The notes beneath the pieces are model-generated. The model had not been told where the DNA came from. It ran no database searches and was given only the letters and a program-made list of their open reading frames with translations. The position numbers were made by a program, and so were the translations under genes. A stretch of DNA of 64,000 bases from Halomarina litorea (GTDB lineage: Archaea; Halobacteriota; Halobacteria; Halobacteriales; Haloarculaceae): positions 868,001 through 932,000 of the forward strand of contig NZ_CP100448.1 of assembly GCF_024227715.1 (NCBI RefSeq), written 5' to 3'. Shown one piece after another: positions 17,792-26,294 of the stretch (the stretch's first letter is position 1; the number at the start of each line of letters is the position of its first letter).

Positions 17792-18451
17792 TCAACCGGA
17801 TCCCGTGAGCACCGTCTCGACGAGCCGGTACGTCCCGCGGCGCAGTCGCCGGCCCGCGGCGGTCGAGGAGATGCCCAGTGCGTCGGCGACGTCCTCCAGC
17901 GTCGCGGTTCGCGGGTCGTCGAAGAACCCACACTCGAAGGCGACGAGCAGGGCCTCCCGCTGTGGCTCCGTCAGGCCCGCGTCGCCCCACTCGCCGTGGT
18001 CCTCGACGCTGAACAGCCGCCGGACGTCGAAGGTCACGCCGAGGTTTCGGCAGTACTCCCCGAACTCGACCAGCGCCTCCCGGTCGGGAAACTGGAACCG
18101 ACTGGTCCACGTCCCGTCCTGACAGGTCCCGCTGAGCAGCGCCCCGCCCTGCCGGACCAGTTCGGGGACCACCAGCAGTCCGGGCGTCGGTTCGACCCGA
18201 TAGAGGCGGTCCCCATCGCCCGCTGCGACGACGACGGGGTTCCGGACGGACCCGTCCTCGACGAGCGCGGCGTCGAAGGCGTCGTAGTCCGGACACTCCA
18301 CGGAGTAGAACAGGTAGGGGACGCCGGCGGTCGCCGCGGCGTGGTAGCGCGACTCGATGACCGCCTCCGGGACGGCCCTGCTCGCGTGATAGAACATCTG
18401 CTCGGGGTGGGTGACGCGCACCTCGGCGATGATGCTCGTGTCGGGGGGCAT
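17792..18451 (-). CDS. Bacterio-opsin activator-type HTH regulator
   Basis: 219 residues. The C-terminus (about 155-215) is the HTH-10 domain: LTEPQREALLVAFECGFFDDPR, then LEDVADALGISSTAAGRRLRRG, the helix-turn-helix found in the haloarchaeal bacterio-opsin activator (Bat) family. The N-terminal 150 residues form the ligand or partner domain common to this family (SIIAEVRVTHPEQMFYHASRAVPE). Many haloarchaea have dozens of such regulators and targets are mostly unknown. A TTATAAAA-like box on the minus strand near 17778-17785 lies just past this gene's stop and could serve bax1. Confidence 0.85.
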   Translation of the reverse strand: MPPDTSIIAEVRVTHPEQMFYHASRAVPEAVIESRYHAAATAGVPYLFYSVECPDYDAFDAALVEDGSVRNPVVVAAGDGDRLYRVEPTPGLLVVPELVRQGGALLSGTCQDGTWTSRFQFPDREALVEFGEYCRNLGVTFDVRRLFSVEDHGEWGDAGLTEPQREALLVAFECGFFDDPRTATLEDVADALGISSTAAGRRLRRGTYRLVETVLTGSG

Positions 18452-18569
18452 GGTGGAGTACAGGTGGGGGCCGCCGGAGGAACGGCGATGTTGGACGGGA
18501 AGCGATAGCGACGCTAATATCTACCGGGAACGGACCGCGGGCCCCGTTCACTCGTCGTACGGGGCCGGT

Positions 18570-19925
18570 CTACCGCCGCCTGCTGGCGACGCCCTCCTCA
18601 GCCGTCTCCGCGGTGACGAGTTCGTAGAGGAGCGCCCGCCCGCCGTCGGTTTTCGGGCGCAGGACCCTGCCGAGGCGCTGGGTGAACTCGCGTTCGGACC
18701 CGCTGCCCGAGAGCACGACGGCGACGTTCGCGTCGGGCACGTCCACCCCCTCGTCGAGGACGTTCGCGGTGACGACCCGCGCGTACTCCCCCTCGCGAAA
18801 GCGCCGGAGGATGGTACGTCGCTCGCTCGCGCCCGTCTGGTGGGTGATGGCCGGCAGGAGGAAGCGCTCCGAAAGGCGGTAGACGAGGTCCGTCGAGGCG
18901 GTGAAGACGATGATGCGGTCCTCGCGGTGTCGGTCGAGGATGCGCTCCAGTTTCTCCACCTTCGCGTCGGCGTGCATCATCACGTCGCGGGCGCGCTGTT
19001 TCGCCAGCAGGGCCTCGCGCGCCCGCGGGTCGTTCCCCGACCGCTTCACCAGCTCTTGATAGTCGCTTCCCGAACGCATCCGGATGTTCGAGGACGCGAG
19101 GTAGTCGGTGAACGTCCCCTGTGCGGCCTCGTAGCGCTCGCGCTCCGCCTCGGAGAGCGTGACGGTGACGCGCTTGATGTCGTACTCCGCGAGGTGGTCG
19201 CCCGCGAGATCGTCGGCGGTGCGGCGGTACACCCGCGGGCCGACGAGGTCCGCGACGACCTCGTGTGCGCCGTCGGGTCGCTCGAAGGTGGCGGTGAGTC
19301 CCATCCGCGCCGGCGCGGGGAGCAGGCGGGCGATGTCGCGGTAGCCCTCGCCGCCGAGGTGGTGGACCTCGTCGAAGATGACGAGGCCGAAGCGGTCGCC
19401 GACGTCGTCGGCCCGGAGGTACGCCGAGTCGTACGTCGAGACGGTGAGGGGGGCGAGGCGCTGTTCGCCGCCGCCCATCTGGCCCACCTCGCGGTCGAAC
19501 TCCGCCTCCAGTTCGCGTCGCCACTGTTCGAGGAGGTCGACGGTCGGGACGACGACGAGCGTCGGGACTCCGAGGGCGACCATCGCGCCGATGGCGACGA
19601 CGGTCTTGCCGCTCCCCGTCGGGAGTTCGACGACGCCACGGTCGCCCGCCTCGCGCCACGCGTCGAGGGCCGTCCGCTGGTACTCGCGGAGGTCGTAGGT
19701 CGTCGTCAGGTCGAGTGCGGGCGCGTCGAGGACGCGGTCCTCGTAGCCGACGCCCGCCTCGTCGAGGGCGGCCCGCAGGTCGGGGTAGCGGTGGGCGGGC
19801 GCGCGCCACGTCAGCGACCGGGCGTCACGCTCGACGAACGCGAGGCCGTCGAGCGCCCCGGCGGCCCCCTCGTCCCCGTCACCGCCGATGCGGATGGTGC
19901 CGTCCTCGAACCTGAGCGAGAGCAC
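18570..19925 (-). CDS. xpb: XPB/Rad25-family DNA helicase
   Basis: 451 residues. Walker A GSGKTVVAIGA, the Walker B box IFDEVHHLGGEGYRDIA (DEVH), motif III LTATFERPDG, the RED/thumb-like region, and motif VI QRLGRVLRPK are all present. The N-terminal ~80 residues form the damage-recognition-like domain of archaeal XPB. XPB melts DNA during repair and works with the Bax1 nuclease encoded at 16.0-17.5 kb. It is divergent from grpE, with an 81-bp gap. Confidence 0.92.
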   Translation of the reverse strand: MLSLRFEDGTIRIGGDGDEGAAGALDGLAFVERDARSLTWRAPAHRYPDLRAALDEAGVGYEDRVLDAPALDLTTTYDLREYQRTALDAWREAGDRGVVELPTGSGKTVVAIGAMVALGVPTLVVVPTVDLLEQWRRELEAEFDREVGQMGGGEQRLAPLTVSTYDSAYLRADDVGDRFGLVIFDEVHHLGGEGYRDIARLLPAPARMGLTATFERPDGAHEVVADLVGPRVYRRTADDLAGDHLAEYDIKRVTVTLSEAERERYEAAQGTFTDYLASSNIRMRSGSDYQELVKRSGNDPRAREALLAKQRARDVMMHADAKVEKLERILDRHREDRIIVFTASTDLVYRLSERFLLPAITHQTGASERRTILRRFREGEYARVVTANVLDEGVDVPDANVAVVLSGSGSEREFTQRLGRVLRPKTDGGRALLYELVTAETAEEGVASRRR

Positions 19926-20006
19926 GCCCGAGGTTGCCCGGCGGCCGGTATGTCGGTTGCGGTGGATTCCGTTCGGGTTAAACGGCCGCCGACCCTCCTA
20001 CAGACA

Positions 20007-20681
20007 ATGACCGACGAGCAGGAGTCCACCGACGTGAGTGTCGAGACGGACCACGCCGACGGCGAGGCGGCGTCGGAGGCGGCCGCCTCCACCACGAACG
20101 CGGCCGCGGACCCGGATGCGAGTCCCGACGGCGTCGACGCGGGCGCGAACGAGGACCAGGACCTCGTCGCGCGCGTCGAGGAGAGCGACGCCGAGCGACT
20201 CGCAGAGGAGATTCGCGCCCTGCGCGAACGGAACGCCGATCTGGAGGCGGAGGTCGCCGAACGCGAGGAGACGGTCGAGGACCTCGAATCGCGACTCAAG
20301 CGCAAGCAGGCAGAGTTCCAGAACTACAAGAAGCGCATGGACAAGCGCCGCGAACAGGAACAACAGCGTGCGACCGAGGACCTCGTCTCCCGTCTCGTCG
20401 ACGTCCGCGACAACCTGAAACGCGGCCTCGAACAGGACGGCGACATCCGCGAGGGCGTCGAGTCCACCCTCCGGCAGTTCGACGAGGTGCTCGAAGGCGA
20501 GAACGTCGAGGAGATCGCGCCCGACCCGGGCGCGGACGTGGACCCGCAGCGTCACGAGGTGCTGATGCGCGTCGAGAGCGACCACCCCGCCGGGACCGTC
20601 GACGAGGTCCACCGCTCGGGCTACGAGATGGCCGAGAAGGTCATCCGACCCGCGCAGGTCACCGTCAGCGACGACGAGTAG
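20007..20681 (+). CDS. grpE: GrpE nucleotide-exchange factor of DnaK
   Basis: 224 residues. A very acidic, low-complexity N-terminal ~70 residues precede a long coiled coil (IRALRERNADLEAEVAEREETVEDLESRLKRK) and the C-terminal beta-wing domain ending VHRSGYEMAEKVIRPAQVTVSD, the GrpE signature. The protein releases ADP from DnaK. It starts at the ATG of MTDEQESTD; the frame continues far upstream only as a shadow of xpb. dnaK follows 171 bp downstream with its own likely promoter; no dnaJ is seen next to them in the window. Confidence 0.93.
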   Translation: MTDEQESTDVSVETDHADGEAASEAAASTTNAAADPDASPDGVDAGANEDQDLVARVEESDAERLAEEIRALRERNADLEAEVAEREETVEDLESRLKRKQAEFQNYKKRMDKRREQEQQRATEDLVSRLVDVRDNLKRGLEQDGDIREGVESTLRQFDEVLEGENVEEIAPDPGADVDPQRHEVLMRVESDHPAGTVDEVHRSGYEMAEKVIRPAQVTVSDDE

Positions 20682-20852
20682 TCGCCCTCCACGAACCGGT
20701 TCGGGCGTCTGGGCTGGCACTTCTGTATAACCCTTCTGGACGGCGAGCCGACCGGTTCGCGAAAACCGCACGACTGCGGCGGTGTCGGGCGCGAGTGTGT
20801 GACAGCGTATTCAGCAAGGTTTAACGGTCCGACGCCGATAGGTGGAGGTAAT

Positions 20853-22736
20853 ATGGCGAGCAACAAGATTCTCGGTATCGACCTCGGTACCACCAACTCC
20901 GCGTTCGCGGTGATGGAGGGCGGGGACCCGGAAATCATCGTCAACGCCGAAGGCGAGCGGACGACCCCCTCGGTCGTCGCCTTCACGGACGACGAGCGAC
21001 TCGTCGGTCGCCCCGCGAAGAACCAGGCCATCCAGAACCCCGAGCGCACCATCGCGTCCATCAAGCGCCACATGGGCGAGGAGGGCTACACGGTCGAGGT
21101 CGACGGCGAGGACTACACGCCCGAGGAGATCTCGGCGATGATCCTCCAGAAGATCAAACGCGACGCCGAGGAGTACCTCGGCGACGACGTCGAGAAGGCC
21201 GTCATCACGGTCCCGGCGTACTTCTCGGACCGCCAGCGACAGGCGACGAAGGACGCCGGCGAGGTCGCCGGCTTCGAGGTCGAACGCATCGTCAACGAAC
21301 CGACCGCCGCGTCGATGGCCTACGGCCTCGACGACGACACCGACCAGACCGTGATGGTGTACGACCTCGGCGGGGGCACCTTCGACGTCTCGGTGCTGGA
21401 CCTCGGTGGCGGCGTCTACGAGGTCGTCGCGACGAACGGGGACAACGACCTCGGGGGCGACGACTGGGACCAGGCGGTCATCGACTACCTCGCCGACGAG
21501 TTCGAGGCCGAACACGGCGTCGACCTCCGCGAGGACCGACAGGCTCTCCAGCGCCTGAAGGACGCCGCCGAGGAGGCGAAGATCGAACTCTCCAGCCGGA
21601 AGGAGACGACCATCAACCTCCCGTTCATCGCGGCGGGCGACTCCGGGCCGCTGAACCTGGAGACGAAACTCACGCGTGCGAAGTTCGAGTCGCTGACGCG
21701 CGACCTCGTCAAGCGCACGGTCGAACCGACCGAGCAGGCCCTCTCGGACGCCGGCTACTCGAAGTCCGACATCGACGAGGTCATTCTCGTCGGCGGGTCG
21801 ACCCGGATGCCGATGGTCCAGGAACAGGTCGAGGAGCTCACCGGGCAGGCCCCGAAGAAGAACGTCAACCCCGACGAGGCCGTCGCGCTGGGCGCGGCCA
21901 TCCAGGGTGGCGTCCTCTCGGGCGACGTCGACGACATCGTCCTCTTGGACGTGACGCCCCTCTCGCTCGGTATCGAGGTCAAGGGCGGCCTCTTCGAGCG
22001 TCTCATCGACAAGAACACGACCATCCCGACCGAGGAGTCGAAGATCTTCACCACGGCCGCGGCCAACCAGACCAACGTGCAGGTCCGCGTCTTCCAGGGT
22101 GAACGCGAGATGGCAGACCAGAACGAACTGCTCGGCGAGTTCCAGCTCGCGGGCATCCCGCCCGCCCCCGCCGGCACGCCCCAGATCGAGGTGACGTTCA
22201 ACATCGACGAGAACGGCATCGTCAACGTCGAGGCCGAGGACAAGGGGTCGGGCAACGCCGAGTCCATCACCATCGAGGGCGGCGCGGGCCTCTCCGACGA
22301 GGAGATCGACCGGATGCAACAGGAGGCCGAGGAGCACGCCGAGGAGGACAAGGCCCGTCGCGAGCAGATCGAGGCGCGCAACGACGCCGAGGGCGCGGTC
22401 CAGCGCGCTCGCACCCTCATGGAGGAGAACGAGGAGAACGTCTCCGACGACCTCCGCGAAGACATCGAGGCGGCCATCGAGGACGTCGAGGCGACCCTCG
22501 AAGACGAGGACGCCTCCACCGAGGAACTGCAGGAGGCCACCGAGGCCCTCTCGAAGGAACTGCAGGAGATCGGCAAGCAGATGTACGAGCAACAGGCCGC
22601 TCAGCAGCAGGCGGGCGGTGCGGGCGCCGGTGCCGCGGGCGCCGGCCCCGGTGCGGGCGGTGCCGGTCCCGGTGCGGGCCAGGAGTCGGAGTACGTGGAC
22701 GCCGACTTCGAGGACGTAGACGAAGACGACGAGTAG
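20853..22736 (+). CDS. dnaK: Chaperone DnaK (Hsp70)
   Basis: 627 residues. ATPase phosphate-1 motif [16 protein letters not shown] at the N-terminus, phosphate-2 [14 protein letters not shown], adenosine motif [14 protein letters not shown], then the beta-sandwich substrate domain ([12 protein letters not shown]) and helical lid. The C-terminus is a Gly/Ala/Pro-rich linker and an acidic tail [15 protein letters not shown]. Unlike most genes here it has a Shine-Dalgarno GGAGGT at 20844-20849, four nt before the ATG, so it is probably translated from a leadered message. A GTATAA box lies near 20725-20730. Confidence 0.97.
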   Translation: MASNKILGIDLGTTNSAFAVMEGGDPEIIVNAEGERTTPSVVAFTDDERLVGRPAKNQAIQNPERTIASIKRHMGEEGYTVEVDGEDYTPEEISAMILQKIKRDAEEYLGDDVEKAVITVPAYFSDRQRQATKDAGEVAGFEVERIVNEPTAASMAYGLDDDTDQTVMVYDLGGGTFDVSVLDLGGGVYEVVATNGDNDLGGDDWDQAVIDYLADEFEAEHGVDLREDRQALQRLKDAAEEAKIELSSRKETTINLPFIAAGDSGPLNLETKLTRAKFESLTRDLVKRTVEPTEQALSDAGYSKSDIDEVILVGGSTRMPMVQEQVEELTGQAPKKNVNPDEAVALGAAIQGGVLSGDVDDIVLLDVTPLSLGIEVKGGLFERLIDKNTTIPTEESKIFTTAAANQTNVQVRVFQGEREMADQNELLGEFQLAGIPPAPAGTPQIEVTFNIDENGIVNVEAEDKGSGNAESITIEGGAGLSDEEIDRMQQEAEEHAEEDKARREQIEARNDAEGAVQRARTLMEENEENVSDDLREDIEAAIEDVEATLEDEDASTEELQEATEALSKELQEIGKQMYEQQAAQQQAGGAGAGAAGAGPGAGGAGPGAGQESEYVDADFEDVDEDDE

Positions 22737-22751
22737 TCGTCTTCGTCTGCC

Positions 22752-22770
22752 CGCCGGACGCAGTCCGGCG
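22752..22770 (+). terminator. Hairpin downstream of dnaK
   Basis: CGCCGGAC (22752-22759) and GTCCGGCG (22763-22770) pair perfectly around a 3-nt loop. It begins 15 nt after the dnaK stop. The stem core GCCGGAC/GTCCGGC also occurs in the hairpin array at 53.1 kb. A terminator or mRNA 3'-end stabiliser is the simplest reading. Confidence 0.5.
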
Positions 22771-22875
22771 AACGTAGAGGACGACGAGGAGAACTGAAGC
22801 CCGTCTCGACTCACAGAACCGGCGACCTCGCCGTAGAAGCGCTTTTTCGGTTCCGCTCCACCCGGTCAGTCCCGC

Positions 22876-23820
22876 CTACGCCTCTTCTGCGACGGTCCCG
22901 ACTTCCTCGCCGCGGACGACGGCTGCGAACTCGCGGGGGTGCTCGTAGTGGGGGAGCAAGAGCGTCTCGTCGAAGACGACGAGGCGTGCGTCGGCCTCCT
23001 CGGCCAGTTCGCGGCCCCGTTCGAGGGGGAGGATGTCCGCATCGCGGCCCCAGACGACGGTGACGGGCACGTCGAGGTCGGCGAGCGTCGTCCCGAGGTC
23101 GACGTCCGGGTCGAGGAAGCCGCTGACGAACGAGGCGGGCGCGAAGCGCGCGCCCTTCTGGTGGGTGAGCTGCCAGCGGTACTGGAGCCACTCGTCGTCC
23201 GCGTGGGACATGTCGTAGAAGCCGTGGTCCTCCTGGAAGTGCCGCAGCGAGCGCTTGCTGGCGATGGCGTTGAACAGCGCCTCGCCCGCCAGCGGCGACC
23301 GGAGGAGCGACCGAACCCACGTCCGCCGGCCGGGCATCGTGCGGGCGGTGGGACAGACCAACACGAATTCGGAGAAGCCGGCCTCCTCGGCCGCCATCGC
23401 GGCGTACGCCCCCGAGAGCGAGGAGGCGACGACGGTGGCGTCCTCGGTCAGGTCGCGGGCGACGTCCGCGACGAAGGTGGCGTACAGCGACGCGGAGTAC
23501 ATCAGCGGCGGTCGGTCCGAGAGGCCGAACCCGGGCAGGTCGGGCGCGACGACGTGGTAGTCCTCGGCGAGTTCGTCGAAGACGGGGGCGAACTCGGCGC
23601 TCGACGCGGCGGCGTTGACGCCGTGTACGAGGAGGAGGTCGGGGTCCTCGGGGTCGCCCGCCTCGGTGTAGGAGATGTCGAAGCCCCGCCAGCGGTACGT
23701 CTGGGTCGCGCGGCCGAGCGGTGCGCGGAGGGTCCGCGCTCGCGAACCGACGACGCGGTTCGCGAGGGCGGTGAGACCGACGCCACCCGCCAGTCCCGTC
23801 AGGAGTGGTTTGAGTCGCAT
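22876..23820 (-). CDS. Alpha/beta-fold hydrolase
   Basis: 314 residues. LLVHGVNAAASSAEF is the oxyanion-hole HG motif; ASSLS in VVASSLSGAYAAM fits the nucleophile elbow (Sm-x-Nu-x-Sm); GRDADILPLERG and HYEHPREF supply plausible Asp and His. The N-terminus (MRLKPLLTGLAGGVGLTALAN) is a single hydrophobic segment, so the enzyme may be membrane-attached. It belongs to the epoxide-hydrolase/haloalkane-dehalogenase-like branch; the substrate is unknown. The gene stands alone, with the meaB pair upstream on the same strand. Confidence 0.82.
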   Translation of the reverse strand: MRLKPLLTGLAGGVGLTALANRVVGSRARTLRAPLGRATQTYRWRGFDISYTEAGDPEDPDLLLVHGVNAAASSAEFAPVFDELAEDYHVVAPDLPGFGLSDRPPLMYSASLYATFVADVARDLTEDATVVASSLSGAYAAMAAEEAGFSEFVLVCPTARTMPGRRTWVRSLLRSPLAGEALFNAIASKRSLRHFQEDHGFYDMSHADDEWLQYRWQLTHQKGARFAPASFVSGFLDPDVDLGTTLADLDVPVTVVWGRDADILPLERGRELAEEADARLVVFDETLLLPHYEHPREFAAVVRGEEVGTVAEEA

Positions 23821-23892
23821 ACTCCCGGCTACGACCGTCGAGCGCTTAATTACTGTCCTACGGCGGCGGGGTGGTCGAGGCGGGCGTCGGGT

Positions 23893-24957
23893 TCAGTTGT
23901 CGTCGTTCGCGTCGTCACCGTCGCCCGTCCGTTCCTCGACGCACTCGCGGAGCGGTTCGAGGAGGTCGTCGGCGACGCTGTAGGGGTCCGTCTCGCGGGC
24001 GACGACGCGTTCGACGAACGCATCGAGGCCGCCCTGTCGCCGAATCTCGTCGGCCAGCAGGCGGTTCGTGTCCTCGCGCAGGAGCGTGCGAATCTCCTCG
24101 GCGTAGCGCAGGTGCTCGCGCTCCGTCCGCGTCCCCGAGGCGTCGAGGTACTCGGCGTGGTCGGCGAGCACCTCGATCAGTTCGTCGACGCCCTCGCCGG
24201 AACTGGCGACGGTCTCGACGAGCTGTGGCTTCCAGCCGTCGTCGTCCTCGGTGGCGGCGGCGACGGTCTCCATCGCGGCCTGCGCGTCGTCCGCACCGTG
24301 GTGACCCCCGCCGGTGAAGTCGCGACGGGTGTGGATCATCTCGCGGAGTTCCTGGACGGTCCGGTCGGACCCGGGGAGGTCGGCCTTGTTGACGACGAAC
24401 ACGTCGCCGATTTCGAGGATGCCCGCCTTGAGCATCTGGACGTCGTCGCCGCTGCCGGGCGGGACGAGGACGGCGACCGTGTCGGCCGTCTTCACGATGT
24501 CTATCTCGCTCTGTCCCGCACCGACCGTCTCCACGAGTATCTTGTCCTTCCCGAAGGCGTCTAAGGCCTTCACGGCGTCCGAGGTGGCGGTCGAGAGGCC
24601 GCCGAGCGATCCGCGGGCGCTCATCGACCGGAAGAAGGTGTCCATGTCTCCCGCGGTCGAGGCCATGCGGATGCGGTCGCCGAGGACCGACCCGCCGGTG
24701 AACGGGGAGGAGGGGTCGATGGCGATGACGCCCACGGTGAGGCCCTCGTCGCGGTAGTGGCGGGCGAGTTTGTCCACGAGCGTGGACTTGCCCGCGCCGG
24801 GACTCCCCGTGATACCGACCACGTCGGCGTCCCCCGTGTGCGAGTGGAGGGCGCTGACGAGGTCACGGTAGCCCGGCGAGCGGTTCTCTATCTTCGTGAT
24901 GACCCGCGCGAGCGCGCGATGCTTCCCGTCGAGCAACTCCTCGATGAGGTCGGCCAT
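23893..24957 (-). CDS. meaB: MeaB/ArgK-type GTPase for methylmalonyl-CoA mutase
   Basis: 354 residues. Walker A GITGSPGAGKSTLVDKLA, switch region DPSSPFTGGSVLGDRIRM, the ETVGAGQSEIDI motif and the base-specificity NKAD (VVNKADLPGSD) mark the G3E-family metallochaperone MeaB, which loads and protects adenosylcobalamin in methylmalonyl-CoA mutase. The gene starts 6 nt after the stop of the B12-binding subunit gene, so the two form an operon. The C-terminal residues are an acidic tail (EERTGDGDDANDDN). Confidence 0.93.
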   Translation of the reverse strand: MADLIEELLDGKHRALARVITKIENRSPGYRDLVSALHSHTGDADVVGITGSPGAGKSTLVDKLARHYRDEGLTVGVIAIDPSSPFTGGSVLGDRIRMASTAGDMDTFFRSMSARGSLGGLSTATSDAVKALDAFGKDKILVETVGAGQSEIDIVKTADTVAVLVPPGSGDDVQMLKAGILEIGDVFVVNKADLPGSDRTVQELREMIHTRRDFTGGGHHGADDAQAAMETVAAATEDDDGWKPQLVETVASSGEGVDELIEVLADHAEYLDASGTRTEREHLRYAEEIRTLLREDTNRLLADEIRRQGGLDAFVERVVARETDPYSVADDLLEPLRECVEERTGDGDDANDDN

Positions 24958-24963
24958 CGGGGG

Positions 24964-25392
24964 TCAGTCGCGGTGCGGCGCGTTCTCCCGGACGAACTCG
25001 ACGGTCTGCTCCATCGACGCGCCGGGGCCGAATATCTCGGCGACGCCCGCCTCCTTCAACTTCTCGCGGTCGTCCTCGGGGATGATGCCCCCCAGTATCA
25101 CGAGGGTGTCGTCGGCCGCGTCGTACTCCTCCAGGCCCTCCATGATCTTGGGGACGAGCGTGTTGTGCGCCCCCGAGAGGATGGAGATCCCGAGGACGTC
25201 GACGTCCTCCTGGACCGTCGCCTGCACGATCTCGTCCGGCGACTTGTGGAGGCCGGAGTAGATGACCTCGAACCCGGCGTCGCGGAACGCGCGGGCGATG
25301 ACGTGTGCGCCCCGGTCGTGTCCGTCGAGACCGACCTTCGCCACGAGACACCGGATGGTCCGCCCTTCGGCCGCGTCTGCGTCTGCGCTCAT
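24964..25392 (-). CDS. mcmA2: Methylmalonyl-CoA mutase, B12-binding (small) subunit
   Basis: 142 residues. It is a stand-alone cobalamin-binding domain: AKVGLDGHDRGAHVIARA contains the DxHxxG signature whose His ligates cobalt, and ISILSGAHNTLVP and VILGGIIPEDD complete the B12 pocket. The large catalytic subunit is encoded separately and is not in this window. Together with MeaB it serves the interconversion of succinyl-CoA and methylmalonyl-CoA in propionate metabolism. Frame continues upstream, but the ATG of MSADADAAEGRT fits the family length. Confidence 0.92.
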   Translation of the reverse strand: MSADADAAEGRTIRCLVAKVGLDGHDRGAHVIARAFRDAGFEVIYSGLHKSPDEIVQATVQEDVDVLGISILSGAHNTLVPKIMEGLEEYDAADDTLVILGGIIPEDDREKLKEAGVAEIFGPGASMEQTVEFVRENAPHRD

Positions 25393-25506
25393 ACCCGGTG
25401 AATCGGTGGTACACCGTTTCACTCTAACGGTCCACACGGTGGCCGTCGCGACACCCCCGCGAGGCGGAAGCGAAGCGGCCATACTGCGGGGCTCCCAACA
25501 CCACCC

Positions 25507-26172
25507 ATGGCCACAGCGACCGGCGAAAACGTCGTCAAGGAACACCCGCGGGCCGTCACGGCCGTCCTCTCGGTCGTGGGCTACGCGCTCGTCCTCGGGG
25601 CGTTCGCTGGCGTCATCCCCCTGTTCCCCGAACTCTCCCGGGACACCGTCGTCCTGTTCTCCGACCTCATCGCCGTCGTGAACTCCCTCGCGCTCACCGC
25701 CCTCCTCGTCGGGTGGCGCTTCATCCGCCGCGGGGAAGTCGAGAAGCACCGCGCCGCAATGCTGACGGCGTTCTCGCTCATCGTCGTCTTCCTCGTCCTC
25801 TACCTCTGGAAGGTCGGCGGGGGCTTCGAGAAGAGCATCGCCATCCGCGAGGGACAGTTCCTCGCCGCCTACGCCGGCATCGTCGAACCGTTCTACCTCG
25901 CCATGCTGGCGACTCACATCGTCCTCTCGGTGGTGGCCGTCCCGGTGGTCCTCTACGCCATCGTCCTCGGCCTGACCCACACGCCCGAGGAACTGCGGAA
26001 CACGGCTCACGCGCGCGTCGGGCGAATCGCCGTCACCGCGTGGTCGCTCAGCCTCTTCCTCGGCGTAGTCACCTACGTCATGCTCAACCACGTCTACTCG
26101 TGGGAGGTCCGGGAGGCACTCCTCCTCGTCGTCGTCCCCGCTGTCGGCGAGTACCTCCCCGACCGGGACTGA
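25507..26172 (+). CDS. DUF420 membrane protein (CtaM-like)
   Basis: 221 residues with five or six transmembrane helices. The protein contains conserved histidines in HRAAMLTAFSLIVVFLVLYL-like and ATHIVLSVVAVPVVLYA helices, typical of DUF420. In Bacillus the DUF420 protein CtaM is needed for assembly of heme-copper cytochrome oxidase. The cox genes lie 5 kb away here. The ATG start is 27 nt downstream of a CATACT box (about 25478). It is divergent from the mutase subunit gene. Confidence 0.82.
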   Translation: MATATGENVVKEHPRAVTAVLSVVGYALVLGAFAGVIPLFPELSRDTVVLFSDLIAVVNSLALTALLVGWRFIRRGEVEKHRAAMLTAFSLIVVFLVLYLWKVGGGFEKSIAIREGQFLAAYAGIVEPFYLAMLATHIVLSVVAVPVVLYAIVLGLTHTPEELRNTAHARVGRIAVTAWSLSLFLGVVTYVMLNHVYSWEVREALLLVVVPAVGEYLPDRD

Positions 26173-26221
26173 TTCCCTCGACGTCCCCGGTCGTGCGAGA
26201 GTGTCACCCACCCGCACGCTC

Positions 26222-26254
26222 GGTAAGTAGCCCCCACACTTACCCGAGGTAAGT
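26222..26254 (+). promoter_or_regulatory. Three GGTAAGT heptamers upstream of the HtrA-like gene (putative operator)
   Basis: GGTAAGT occurs at 26222-26228, inverted (ACTTACC) at 26238-26244, and again direct at 26248-26254. The first two form a perfect 7-bp inverted repeat with a 9-nt spacer. The cluster ends 40 nt before the HtrA-like start codon, so it would cover the promoter. The binding protein is unknown. Confidence 0.5.
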
Positions 26255-26294
26255 CCGGCGACGGCGCCCGCGTGGGACCGCCGTGCGGACGCCT

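Noticed and set aside
20811-22814. Long open frame antisense to dnaK
   Set aside because: Mirror of a strongly conserved gene; no start signal, no recognisable motif.
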